From: Isoetes taiwanensis
Taxonomy: Eukaryota > Streptophyta > Lycopodiopsida > Isoetales > Isoetaceae
Assembly: GCA_021234155.1 (NCBI GenBank)
Contig: JAJEKV010000008.1
Coordinates: 21,216,487-21,280,486, forward strand
Length of the DNA: 64,000 nt
Reading direction: 5' to 3'
Shown: piece after piece, positions 26,800 through 38,245 of the stretch
Numbering within the stretch: position 1 is the stretch's first letter
Layout: each line of letters begins with the position of its first letter
Program-made: the position numbers and the translations under genes
Notes under the pieces: model-generated
Seen by the model: only the letters and a program-made list of their open reading frames with translations
What the model was told of the DNA's origin: nothing
The model's database searches: none

Positions 26800-28640
26800 C
26801 AGACAAGGCCAGCCACAATGCATAAAGATGATGCCGAGGTTACGCAAGGTTTATTGCTCTAGAAGTGCTGTATTAACGAATCAGGTAGCCAAAAAGAGAT
26901 TCATTAAGGGGAAACCTAGATACTAAGGGCCTTTAGAAGATGGTGAAAATTAAGCAAGTGTTGGTCAAATTTGATTCGTATTAAAACAACTTATTCTTCA
27001 AATGACTTGTGCTTTGTCCCAATTTCATATCTCCAAGAGATTTCTAGAAAGGTAAGCTTAGCAATAGTTGTTGGTCTGGCGCAAAGATGGATTGTAACTT
27101 ACTGGAATTTTAGCAAGCATATGCTATCAATAATACGATGTTAGAGTTCTTGGAAATAATGACCATACAAAAAACTATGACAAACCCGCTTAGGCATGGC
27201 TCATAACATAAATACGCTTGCAATGGTTCTAATTTTGGCTTTGGGTGTTTTGCATATTTCATATTGTGGCACTTGATTTGCTCTAAAGTTTCCGTGTTAT
27301 ACCTGGAAAATACAATACTTTGTGAACGCCTTAGTCCGCTGCAAAATTGGCTTCTGTAAGACTTGGTATGTGTTTTCTTGTGCCGAATACATAAACCGAG
27401 TAATTAATGGTACTATCAAAAGTATATCCATAGGCTTCATCTTGCTTTATCTTAATGGTAATTAATGGTAAGAAAGCATATCCATAGTGGCTTCTATCTG
27501 CTTTATCTTCTATTCAAAATTGGTTATTTTATTTGGTGGCATGAGAAGAAAGTTCAACTTATATTTTTATTTTATGAGTGAATTGTTGAGCTATTGTTTT
27601 ATGAGGAATTGTTGTTGTTTTCTCCGTGGTAGTTTTTCTCGTGGTTGAAGCATCTTTTAAATCCACCATAAGTTATCCTATTTTACATGCTCGCTATTTA
27701 TTTTCTTATGGCTACCGGAGCCTTGGAGCTATTGCATTGGTTTTGCATACTCCACTTTCTTATTATATTTAAACTTTATTGATATGTAGGTTGGCCCATA
27801 CTCCTTAAGATGTACTCAGAAAGTAACTAAGCCTTTCCATGTTTGTTTGTTCTATTTGTTGTAGCACTTATGGTCCCTCTTAGACATGTTATAAAGGTTC
27901 ATAGAGAAAATTTCATGACATATTGAAAATTCCATGACTTAGTTAAGGAATAAGTGCTTGAACTCAAGATAAATCAAGCAATCTACTCTTTTAGCTTCCT
28001 CATATTAAGTGCTAATTTAGGCTTATTTTATAGTTTCCTCGGGCTATTGTACAATCAACTTTTCTTTCCAATGATGAGGTATGTAGCCTCAAGAATTACC
28101 GATTGTGGCCATGTTGTCATTTTGTGGTATGCATGTTGGAATTGTGGCATCCCACAAAATATGCAGCTTTAACATTAAGTGTATAAATTGAGGTCCATTT
28201 GTTTTGCTCGTGGTTTTCTAGACGCCATTTTTTCAACCCATAAGGCAATTAATTTTTAATAAACATCTACTTATTCAAAGATGTAGCAAATTTTGCAAAG
28301 TTTTTCATAATTATTAGCCCAACCCCAAGAGGTCATTTATATTTTGATTTCTCATGGTGTTACTTGCATTTGTCACAACATCTTACACTAGTAAATGAGA
28401 GAAAATTCTTTAATGCTTATAGAAGCACGAAATTTCATATTTTTCACGGAGTGGTGCTATGCTCTATGATGTCGGCGATGGATCGTAATGATTTCTATAA
28501 AGTAGGCCATGACATGCATGCTTATAGCTAGCTTCAACGTATGTCTTATATATTTAATAAAGGTTTTCTAGAACTTTTTCCAGCCTAGTGAAAACCTTTA
28601 AGAATTTGACAATGAGAGGATAGGGAAAGCTATCTTCCAA
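26800..28640. other. No gene seen
   Basis: AT-rich intergenic sequence. A short local repeat of the AGCATATCCATAG / GCTTTATCTT type lies at 27,420-27,510. The open frame at 27,954-28,172 is hydrophobic but isolated and has no family features. Confidence 0.45.
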
Positions 28641-28659
28641 GATTGTAATAGGAAATGAA

Positions 28660-30290
28660 ATAATTGGAAGTATCAAGAAAAAAGGCTTCAAAACAAAATG
28701 GCTTCATTGATGTGCCCAATCAACGTTGTTCTAGTACCAAGGCTTTGTCGAAGGTCAATATTCATTGCTACATAATGCAAAATGGATTGGATCAAGATGT
28801 GTCCTATCTAATTTGCTTATACAAATGTATGGCAAGTGAAGATTTACAGAATGCAAGGGCTATATCGACAAGATGCATTCCAACGCTTATTCTTGGAATA
28901 TTTTAATTGCGCTTTATGTCCAACATAGGCGCCTTGAAGAAGCTAATCGGTGTTTTTATCGATGCCCGCGGCGGGATATAGTAACTTGGGAAAACACAAG
29001 GATTGGCATATGGACAAAGAAGGCAACTTAGAGATGGCCAAGTTTTCTGCCAAATGCCCCAAAATATAACGTGTGGTATCCGGAATGCCAACACATACCT
29101 TACTAAACAAGGGCATATCAAGGAAGTTGACTGTTGTCCAACAAATGCCTTCAACGTAATGTAATTTCATGGAACACTATGATTACAACACGCAGTAACA
29201 TGGGCAACTTGAGGACGCCTCGAAACTCCTTGCAAGAATGTCCGTGGAGAAATGTCGCTACATGGAATTTCTATAATTGGAGGTTTTATAAAGAGGGCAA
29301 TGAGGCTTTGTATATCAAGCTTAACGAATACAACGATGTAGCATCCTACAACAAGCATGATCTCAAATTTTGTTGGGGCTGCCAACTTAATGAGGCAGAT
29401 ATCTCTTAAACAAATGCCTTATAAGGATGTTGGCTTTATGGATCGATGATCAAGAATAACATTCTCTCATAGCATGTCGCTTAATAGTGGATGTGGTAAT
29501 GTTGATTATTAACATTGCTATCAAACATTAAGGAAATTTCATGCTGCAAATAGCTACTTGTTTTGGAGTTCAAAGTTATCTAGTCTGGGCATTACTCTTG
29601 GCTCTGCCTTCTCCTAGCTCAATGACATCTCGGGCTTAGAATGGCCAAATATTTGCTCAACAACTAGATTATAATTCCATCTAGAGGAGGTTTGCTTTGA
29701 AGATGTGCACAAAGTGTTCAACCAAATGTGTGAAAGGAATATTATATCATGTTCAACCATGATTGCAAAGACACATAGAGCATGGTTATGGAAAGAGGCA
29801 TTTGGCATTTATCAACAAATGCGTGCTTAGCAAAGGAGAGTCCAAATACCATTATCATATAGTTCTTCTCAACTAAGCATTTTAGTTTTTTAATAAGGCA
29901 ATTAATTCCATGCACATGCTATAGTGGTTTGAATTCAACAACTATCGCTGGGAATGCCTCATCAATATGCATGGACGACCGATAATTTGAATGATGCATC
30001 CGAGATTTCAACCGGATGGATGAGAAAGATGTCATATCTTGGAATACAAATTGTTATGTATGTATTCCCATTATGGTTTTTTCAAAGAGGCCCAATATCT
30101 TTTCAATGTGACGCAGCTGTATGGCTTCAAACCAGATGAGGCCATGTTCATCAAGCCCCAATGCATGCACTATCAGAGGCCTAATGAAAGTCGCAAGAGT
30201 TTGCCAGTGCATCTTCAACGTCCGCAGCAACAGATTAGAAGAATCCAAATGACAATGAAAGCAATAATGCCGCATAAATTCTAGCTCCTA
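28660..30290 (+). pseudogene. Decayed PLS-type pentatricopeptide repeat (PPR) gene
   Basis: PPR proteins bind organellar RNA through tandem helical repeats of about 35 residues. Pieces of repeats occur in order on the plus strand but in changing frames. QNGLDQDVSYLICLYKCM and LQNARAI at 28,780-28,870 correspond to the usual 'NGLD.D.FV.N.LI.MY.K' and 'L.DAR.IF' blocks. NAYSWNILIAL and RRLEEAN follow at about 28,880-28,960, then RRDIVTW. EDVHKVFNQMCERNIISCST, followed by MIAKTHRAWLWKEAFGIYQQ, lies at 29,697-29,820. DNLNDASEI and a DVISWNT-type block are at 29,980-30,050, and a FKPDEAMFIK block at about 30,125-30,165. Several stops and frame changes break it. No E or DYW domain is visible downstream. 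The motif order makes the family assignment firm; intact function is unlikely. Confidence 0.85.
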
Positions 30291-31296
30291 TTTCATGTGG
30301 TTGTCTTTGGCAAGATACAACTTGGAGTTCTACACTGACATACAATGACTTACATTCTAGAAAATACAACTTGAGTTCTACAAGGACATACAATCGGGAT
30401 TTCACACTCTAGAAAATATGTGACAGCAAAGGAAGGCGAAAGTTAATATTTTTCCTTATCCGCTTACATTTAATATTATCGCCTTCATAGAACTTACAAA
30501 GAGTTATGCGTTATTGAAGACTATTCATTATTCTACTTTAACATGCTTAGAAATTTAATTCGCATGGTATTGCATCATTCCTCTAACTATAAGTTAGAGA
30601 TTGTGCAAGTGATTACATCTTAAACTTAAGCCACCGGAATCCAACAACACGCCTAGGCTATAAGTTATGACCTCCAAGCATTCTTACATCATATCGATAC
30701 CATTCTTACACCATATCAATGAAATTTCAAATTAGCAATTTTGGTCTTACCATCCACTGGTCCAAACATAAACATAGAAATTGCATCAAGACCGCACTCC
30801 CTCGTGATCAATGCTCATATATGGCTACGATCTCTAAAGGTGTCATATCTAGGTCTTGGAATTGGTGTTGATGCTTTAGAACATAAAAACAACAAATAAC
30901 GCCTCTTCCTACAAAGTACGTAAAGCTGCCCGCAAAAAGAATAATAAAAATCTCATGTCAGGAATCTCAAGTCATTAGCACCATGCTATAAATAGGCTTG
31001 GTCCATGCACAATTCATAAACAAAGGAAAATAAAACAACACAAAACAAAACCCCCCTTTCAAACCATTACTAACCCCAAACACATCAAATGACCCAACAA
31101 GAATCATGAAACGAAACGACAGCAAGAAACATGAAAACACACTCTCGGGCCACCGAATGGCAACCCTCCGTGTGCAGCACCTTGTTTGAATGGGCTTAGC
31201 TGCAAGCTACGAATTTTCAAGGTTCAGGGGGGAAGGGGACGGATAAGCCAAACTAACCATTGGACGAACCATTCATTTTTGGAAGCACAAGTTCCT
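30291..31296. other. No gene seen
   Basis: AT-rich sequence with no sustained frame. A short direct repeat (CTTGGAGTTCTAC / CTTGAGTTCTACA with ACATACAAT) lies at 30,318-30,400. The 3' end (31,190-31,230) carries GCTTAGCTGCAAGCTACGAA, which recurs at about 31,500-31,530 just beyond direct repeat copy B. Confidence 0.5.
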
Positions 31297-31495
31297 GTTT
31301 TAGTTTGCATCTCAGTTTTTTCTGGTGATTGGAGCATACAATCTAGAAGAGTTTCCAGGTAAAGAAATGTTGCTTGTAATCGATTATTGATTTTTTGCAT
31401 TCAAAAATTTGTTATTTGCTTTGCAATATACAAAACTTTGCTCTTTGATAATCGATTCTTGGAGCAATCCCTTCCTCGAATTTGATAGGTTTTAT
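31297..31495 (+). repeat. Dispersed direct repeat, copy B
   Basis: Same-orientation partner of 24,560-24,765, with the same ordered blocks (CTAGAAGAGTTTCC, AAATGTTGCTTGTAATCGAT, ATTCAAAAATTTGTTATTTG, GCAATCCCTTCCTCGA). The copies are about 6.7 kb apart and bracket the exon-like remains and the PPR relic. They could be solo pieces of one dispersed family or the ends of a larger duplicated unit; I found no target-site duplication or polypurine tract to call them LTRs. Confidence 0.8.
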
Positions 31496-31530
31496 AAATG
31501 GGTTTAGCTGCAAGCTACAAATTTTCAAGA

Positions 31531-32219
31531 TTCTAAAGGGATGCAAATTCAAGCACGATCTGTTTCCTTCAAGCATTTTCAGGTTAAATGTGGTTCAAAT
31601 CGGATATTCGGTCAGCTCTAATGCTGATCTGTACTATGGACTTTCAGTAACTTAGGGGAAGGGTTATTTCATCAAAATCTTGCAAATTTGAACTGCAATA
31701 TACATATATACAGAAGTAAACTTTGGGCTCTAATTCTATGTCAGGCTCGCTTATTGTTTGATTATGCAATTTTAACCAGAAGGAGAAGGGCTTTAATCAT
31801 TAAAAAGAACGCAGGGCACAGATTTAAATAGTTGGGTTTGTCACAGATTTGAAAAACATGGGTTGAATCATGAAATTTTTTTGAATCTGGATAATTTGCC
31901 ACAGATTTGAAGGCTGGGTTTGCCACAGAATTGAGAAATCGTCATGATAGAAAAACCACAGGATGCGGTCTAGGGCCAGATTTCTTGTCACAAAATACTA
32001 AGAACAAGCATGCCTTTTCTGGAACAAGCATGCCTTTTTCGGATCATCTATATCCCATGGCGAGCTCTTCAGCTCTGTAAAATCCCTAAATGCCAGAGTC
32101 CCATTGCCCCCAGGCGGCCGGTTTTATTATCGCTCCCCTTTTGGAGATCTTCATCGCCATAACCCGGGCCGGTTCCAGTACATTTGCTGCAGCAAGAAGA
32201 GCATATGGCTTCAAAAAAT
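31531..32219. other. No gene seen
   Basis: Low-complexity, TTTG/CACAGATTTGA-rich sequence (31,830-31,950 repeats 'CACAGATTTGAA' three times with variation). No coding signal. Confidence 0.45.
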
Positions 32220-32720
32220 TTTAATCAGATGTGGAAACCCTTCCTATTTTTCCCCGTTTGTGAAAACCCTTTCTATTTTCCCACGGCATTGGAAAATAGG
32301 AAGGGTTTCCATATGAATTAAATTTTGAATTCTCGAGTGACGTGCATATGTGTGAGCATGCCCCATCAATGGGTGGCATCCGTCTTGAAAAGCATGGTCC
32401 ATAAAAGGTCACTACGTGTAATATTATAAATATGAAAAAAAAAGGGATGGAAACCTTTCCCATTTTTTGTGGAAGCACTTCAGGTTTTCCCATTTTCCAT
32501 GGAAACCCTTCATAATTTCTATGGAGACCTTTCTTCTTTTCCAAATTTAGAAATTCGGAAGGGTTTCTATGGAAATTAGGAAGGGTTTCCATGGAAATCC
32601 TTCCTGGTTTTAATGAAAGCCGGAAGGGTTTCCACGAAAAATAGGAAGGGTTTCCATGGAGATTAAAAAGTTTTTCCATGGAAAATGGGAAGGGTTTCCA
32701 TGGGAGGCCAACCCAAATCG
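32220..32720. repeat. Cluster of inverted 13-mers (GGAAGGGTTTCCA and its complement)
   Basis: The 13-mer GGAAGGGTTTCCA or its reverse complement, with small variants, occurs about ten times in 500 bases on both strands. Examples: TGGAAACCCTTCC at 32,232-32,244 facing GGAAGGGTTTCCA at 32,299-32,311. That pair extends to a near-perfect 21 bp inverted repeat with about 45 bases between. Others lie at about 32,500-32,515, 32,552-32,567, 32,580-32,592, 32,617-32,636, 32,643-32,656 and 32,687-32,703, many running into the palindrome TTTCCATGGAAA. A transcript across it could fold extensively. The 152-codon minus-strand frame here is only the repeat translated. Confidence 0.75.
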
Positions 32721-34086
32721 GGCGTACATAAAAGCATCGTAGGGAAAGGGTATGGTCTGATTTAATTTATTTTTTGGGTTACCCAAGGGCAAACCAGTGG
32801 GAGGTCGGCTGGTGGTATATGCCATTTGATACCGATTGAAGTGTCGTCTGGCTGTTGAGATTGAAAAGAGGAGCCACGCTTGTCAGCGTGAGCAAGTGGC
32901 TCGGTTGCCATTGATCTGCATGAGGCACATTAGGGCGCCATCTGACCGTCAAAATTAGGGGTAGCTAGGGACGTTTCTTGTGTTCTTGTGTTTTCTTGTG
33001 TTCTTTGGGTTATGGCCATTGCTCGATAGTCAAGGCTTTGGCCATTGTTACCATAAGCCTAGTTCCCTGCTCTGCTTCTTCTGAGCTAAGACCTCTAGCA
33101 TTTGTTCAGCTAAATGCTTGGCCTCAGACTTAGTTTGCCATAGTGCAAATACTTCTATCCAGCTGAATTTAGAGCGGTTGCAATGTAAACGAGGCTGCAT
33201 GCTAATGTGGAATAATTTGCCAATTGAAGATAGCACGGTAGTTAATAGAACAAATGGTTTTTGGAGAGATGGATATTTATTGACTAAGTCAAAAGCATAT
33301 CAGTTTGTTTTAAGGTACTCGTGACATTTTCTAAGTAAGGTAGTGATAAAAGTGTTGGAATACAAGAATTGACACGGTTCTGTTCCTAAAATCTAGGGTT
33401 TGTATTAGACGGTTGCATGATTTGTGGGGAAACCTTAGAGAATTGTGACAACCGTTTATATCTTTCGCAACAAATAAGGCTTGTTGATCTCAACTTACCT
33501 CCCTCCCCCTCCCCCCCATAAAGGAGTGGGAGGGTAGGCGTGGGAATTCATATCCATCTCACGAAGATGTGGGATATATACCTTGCTAGTCTCGCTTGCG
33601 ACGAGAATACTTCGGTGCACAGACAGGGGTCTGCCAAGTTGGTCCCTTAATATGTGGAGCTGTGGAGCAGGATATTGGCATTGTGCCATCTTGATGGGAC
33701 ATTCATTTATACGATGCCACAACCATGCAAAATGTTACACAAAGATCGGAAGTAGGGCTAGCCCACCATGGCATCCCACAAGAGTACATTGCGCATTGCT
33801 TGGGAGCATGCATATGTAGAGATATCCGACCTTTAGGAGAGTGACTATGATTACTCCGAAGAAATGGAGGTAGAAGCCATTAATAACAGGGTTATTGAAC
33901 TCTAACAAGTATATTGGTTCTAACTTATTCATAGGCATCATTGTGCGAGGGCAAGATCTGGAGAGGTCTTGGATGACTTTTGTCATCGTTGGAGTCAACC
34001 AAGAAGAAGGGGGACAAATATAGATAGACAAGTTAGGAGGTCACACCCCAGAGGATGTCATTTTCGATTGTGCACAATGAGACCAC
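32721..34086. other. No gene seen
   Basis: Moderate composition, only short frames. A homopolymer-rich C/G tract lies at 33,503-33,535. The stretch 33,119-33,200 includes CTATCCAGCTGAATTTAGAG; its inverted, altered copy in the left arm resembles part of a tRNA, but this version does not. No domain recognised. Confidence 0.45.
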
Positions 34087-34332
34087 TTGGACAATCTGCA
34101 ATTGGCAAGGTTTACATGTGCACAAAGCACACCGGCCAAGGTTTACATGTGCACAAAGCACACCGGCCATGATCCTTTCACAACTGCTGAGGGTTGGCCG
34201 ATACCCATGCGCTCTGAGCTATTGCAAATCACTGCACAACAACTCCGAAGCATTGGGATTGCCCGGGCAGCATGGGACTATACGAGGGTGAGAGGGCCAG
34301 AGATTAGGCTGACGATAAGCCCAATCTATTAG
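34087..34332 (+). other. Unidentified 81-codon frame with internal duplication
   Basis: The frame has no family I recognise. Its second half reads like real protein (DPFTTAEGWPIPMRSELLQI, then QQLRSIGIARAAWDY). Its first half is a 31 bp tandem duplication (34,108-34,169), which shifts the reading frame between copies because 31 is not a multiple of three. CpG is higher here than in the flanks. It may be a remnant of an inserted element or viral-type gene, or chance. Confidence 0.2.
34108..34169 (+). repeat. 31 bp perfect tandem duplication
   Basis: The unit beginning AGGTTTACATGTGCACAAAG occurs twice head to tail (34,108-34,138 and 34,139-34,169) with no mismatch. It contains the palindrome ACATGTGCACA-type core. 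Recent duplication or a read artefact are both possible. Confidence 0.9.
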
Positions 34333-35092
34333 ATTATATATCGGTTTACAATGTCCAAGAGAACATGTGGCAGTTAGCATACTAACATAGGATACTTGAT
34401 AAGATGTTTAATCGTAATGCTTTTCAGAGAATGACCATTCGATCTCGTCATGTTTTAGCACAGCAGCACGTAGGCGGCAACATGGAGACAGATTGGGGGA
34501 GTCAGGAGAGTGGGATGGCAGATTGGATGGCATCAGAGAAGGTTATTTTTCACCAGCCATGGCACCCCACCCGCTGAAAACTCGGTGGACCTGGTTATTG
34601 ATCTTAGTGATCCAGGACGATAAAATGCTAGAAGATGCCATAATGCAGGTAAGGAAACCTATAAGAAATGCCATTAATTGCTTCTAACTCTGATGTTTTC
34701 ACATGCCTTGGGATGTATTCCTCTAGCCACCAGAATCTCGATCTTTGTCCCTTAGGCAGAACTATGAAAGGTTTTAATTATATGAAGGAAGATGTTGGAC
34801 AAGATAGTATCTATTGTTTAAATTTGGTTTTTCCGACATGCCGAAAATTTTTTGGATTTTATTTTCAGGTTCGTTTTCTAAGGTCTAGAAGCTTTTAGCT
34901 GCCGGAAAAATTTTCAGGTATCCAAAAATTGGGTTATCCAAAAATTAAATTGTCTTTTAGATTGATTCCTCTTTTGGCTTGGCTCGAGGTTATCCGCAAA
35001 AAGGGAGGTGATTCAGTTCTGCATGGCAGGTAGGCCACCTCATCGACTCCAAGAAGGCTAGATTTACCAGCAGTCTGTGTCTTCCAATGTCA

Positions 35093-35171
35093 AATTTGAA
35101 GCGCCAGATAAAATGTTTTGGTCGGTCTCTTTCAAGTGCCGAATTTGAAGTGCAAGATAAAATGTTTTGGA
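35093..35171 (+). repeat. Two-copy tandem repeat, period 49
   Basis: AATTTGAAG followed by GCGCCAGATAAAATGTTTTGG, then AATTTGAAG followed by TGCAAGATAAAATGTTTTGG 49 bases later. The inverted left-arm counterpart near 2,540-2,570 preserves AATAAAATGTTTTGG once. Confidence 0.8.
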
Positions 35172-35608
35172 TGAGCGTTGCCTGTCAAAATCGCAAATAT
35201 TGTGCGTTAGATAAGCTGTCTTTTGGATTATTTTTTATTTTCGTCCTTATCTAATTCTTTCGGACTGTATGTCGTTTCTCAGTTCCATCCTTCCCTTGCC
35301 GCAGGAAAACTTCAGATGGAACCCAAAAATGCTTCAGCTTTTGGCACAACTAAATAGTAGTTTTTCTTTATATTACAAATATAAAATGTGGAAAGCCTCA
35401 TCTAGTCTAGCTTATAGAATTGGAATCATGGAAAAATGAGCAAAGGTTATTTGTTCTAGAAAAAAATTAGATTAAACTTGGGCACTTGGGTCCCATGCAT
35501 ATTCTAGCAAATGAAGTAACAAGGATGGAATGGATTAATCTGCTGCTCTCAGTAGTTGGTATGGAATCGAATATAGAATTTGCATTACTATCAAAATATG
35601 AGCTTCAA

Positions 35609-35647
35609 TTGTATATAGTGACAGTTCCATTTTGCCACTATATACAA
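35609..35647. other. Perfect 12 bp inverted repeat (hairpin)
   Basis: TTGTATATAGTG at 35,609-35,620 faces CACTATATACAA at 35,636-35,647 with a 15-base loop. It falls inside an 80-codon plus-strand frame (35,486-35,728) that I do not recognise and do not call as a gene. The stem is not kept in the left palindrome arm, as expected if that arm is unreliable. Confidence 0.7.
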
Positions 35648-35759
35648 CTGTCACAAGGAAAAGCCTATTCATGTTCTCCCATAATATATTGCTTCAAGAC
35701 TTCCTCAATTGATGAAAATGTTGCTTAGATGAATTTACAAAGTGAAGACTAGAAAGAGA

Positions 35760-37430
35760 TATATAAATTCGATCTTTACGCTATAACAACTTGTCTACAT
35801 TGTTTGTCTCGCTTACGGGGTATTTTTGTTTATGTTAAATGCCCAATTATAAAGTACTTTTATTATCTATAGCTTTTAAAAAATTTTAACTCGTAGATGG
35901 TTTGCATACGTTTTTCTTTTATTTCTCTTTCTATGATTGCCATCTTCATGTAGATGTGAACATAGATGATGTTGCAGATTGTTTATAACCTGGTCTTTTT
36001 CCTATTAATTTGGAGGCACATCTAGCGAGGCTATGATAGACTCTCCATTATGTGCAGGTTACAAGTGAGACCACGTGTCCTTTTTTGTGCTTGGAACAAA
36101 GTTTGTTGCAATCCATCATGATGAATCCACAAGGTCGAGTTGTTACAACTATATGATGGTAGGACCTCGAAATTTTGGTTCACAACAAATGAAACACACA
36201 GGAATTCTGCTGCCATGATTAAAGGATTCAAAGATGTTTACATGAGAAGAATGGAAATTTGAGCGTAAATCGCGAGATTTGGGGGTACAAGGGCAGCTAG
36301 TTGCCTTAATGTCTATTCTAATTTAGCCTTACAAAATGGCAGGACCTTCGAGAAAGACAAAAGGATAAGCAGTCCTGGGAAAGAAAAAGGATAACTAACT
36401 TTCTTGATCATTGTTAGATTTTCATATAATGTTTGGCAGGGAAAACAAAGTAGACATACCAAATGAGTTCAATATAATCAGTACTATACCAATTTGTCAA
36501 CTGTAGGATCATTTTATTATGCATTGAAGTAGACAATTACGTTCTAAGTATTGCAATGCAGAATATTTTTTACATGTTTTTTACAAGGACAATTTTCAGT
36601 TAATTATTCCCAATAACTATGTGAAGTGCCCTGTTAATTAGGCATGCATGAAAATTTTGCAGCATTCCCCTCACATGTCAGCATTTGACAGGATCAAGCC
36701 CTATTGTGTATTGATTCCAAGACCATGTAGTCTTCAATACATGTCATGGGATGAAACCCTATTGTTTAGAGATCCCAAAACCATGTCAAATGCGTCTACT
36801 AAGTCTTGAATACAACCATGTCTTCTATGCTAGCCTAATTATATAGCAAATAATTCTCCACTTTCTAGGATGTTAGATGTAGGTAAATGGTCCATTATAG
36901 GCCTGGTTCAACCCATTTTGACCTAAAAAGTTCATCTTTTTCAAAAATTTACCTAGATTATTTTGCTATAGAAAAATGACGACGTTCAAGGTAAAATATG
37001 CCTGCACGATGTAGAAATAGTATGAATGTCTGTAAAAAAAAGCCAGAGTTGTGCTCCACATACAACACAACTCTTTGCAAACTAGGCGACAAAATCGAGA
37101 ATCTTGGAACGCGGAGGAAACAGTTTAGCTAAATTTTTGCTGCAGTAAAACTGTTTAGAATGCTTAGAATATTTAGAATGCCGTAAAACTGTTTAGAATC
37201 TTTAGACTGTAGTAAAACTACTTAGAAGAAAATGTTGTTTAGAAGACAAGTTGAAGCTAAAACATTTTGATATAAAGACCGAACGCGCAAACTCCCCAAC
37301 AACAGATCGTTAAGAAAACTTAAGGTTTTCTTCATTCTAAAACTATCGGTTTTTTAGTGCCAATGTCAACGACGCCATAGCCAACACATATATAAAACAT
37401 AAAGGAGTAAATTCAATATTAAACTTACCT
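35760..37430. other. No gene seen
   Basis: AT-rich sequence without sustained frames. Local near-repeats of CTGTTTAGAAT / TTTAGAATG type lie at 37,140-37,230, and of a CCCTATTGT.. / CCATGT.. type at 36,700-36,800. Confidence 0.45.
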
Positions 37431-38190
37431 CCTCCTGTTGAATCAACCTCGCAAGCAGTTCACCTCCGGTGAGGGCACTTCCCATGTCTCGTTCCTACTC
37501 TGAAGGGTACTCAGCTAAGACTGGCTTTCCTGGAAGGTAGCCTGGATGCCTCAACCTCTGATGGAGATGGTTGCTAGCATCTCCTGCTCAGATGCTGCTT
37601 ATCCTCTGTCATTGCTTCTATGGTGGTGGACAGGGAGCCCACATGAAACCGCAGGTCGGCGAGACTCTGCTTGTCTTGATGGCTCTCGAAATGCACCAAG
37701 CGAATGATATCTTCCATATCTTGTGTGTGTGGATCTCCATCTCTGCAATCCGATGTTTTCCATTGCCAACTGTCTTCTGAGTACCTAGGGTATCAAGGAC
37801 TGTACCTCTTCTGTCAGACCTATAATTCGGGTCTATTCTTGCCTACAATCATTTCAAAACCTTCGTCAGCACCTCGTTTGCCGTCGGACCTGGGCAACAG
37901 TCAACCATTTGCTGGGCTTACCTCGTTGACTGGGCCTTCATGTCTCCCGCCTCATAGAAGAGGTTTCTCCCTTGTCTTTGCAGTCTGATCTAGGCCATTT
38001 TCATTTGGGCCAACCATTTGGTCCTCCCAGGAGAGCTCGTCATGTGAGGGGTGGTCAGATGGCAGGTGTTTTTACGTATGAGGATGGGTCAAAGGGGGAT
38101 GGGCATCTAGATCGGTATCAGGGACATGGGAATGGGTCAAGGGGAGCTGGGCATGCAGATTGGGATCAGAGGAGGGGGTCTCATAAGTAG
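37430..38190 (+). other. GC-richer stretch with possible coding remains
   Basis: Composition rises here relative to both flanks. Plus-strand frames at 37,704-37,988 and 37,972-38,190 are open and overlap; the second ends in a Gly/Arg/Asp-rich tail (GHLDRYQGHGNGSRGAGHAD). I recognise no domain. It abuts the tandem monomers at 38,246, whose unit resembles the sequence at the right end of LINE copy 2, so this could be the body of a related element, but I see no reverse-transcriptase motif. Confidence 0.3.
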
Positions 38191-38245
38191 GCATGGCTAT
38201 TCAGGGTGCGGAAGATGGGGTCCAGGCAGAGACTAGGGCAAAGAG

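Noticed and set aside
24560-31495. LTR retrotransposon with the two direct repeats as LTRs
   Set aside because: The repeats are only about 200 bp, lack TG...CA ends and a target duplication that I can see, and no gag or pol motifs lie between.
32221-32679. 152-codon minus-strand frame with repeated ETLPNFH/GNPS words
   Set aside because: It is the translated 13-mer cluster; period and both-strand symmetry show repeat origin, not a protein.
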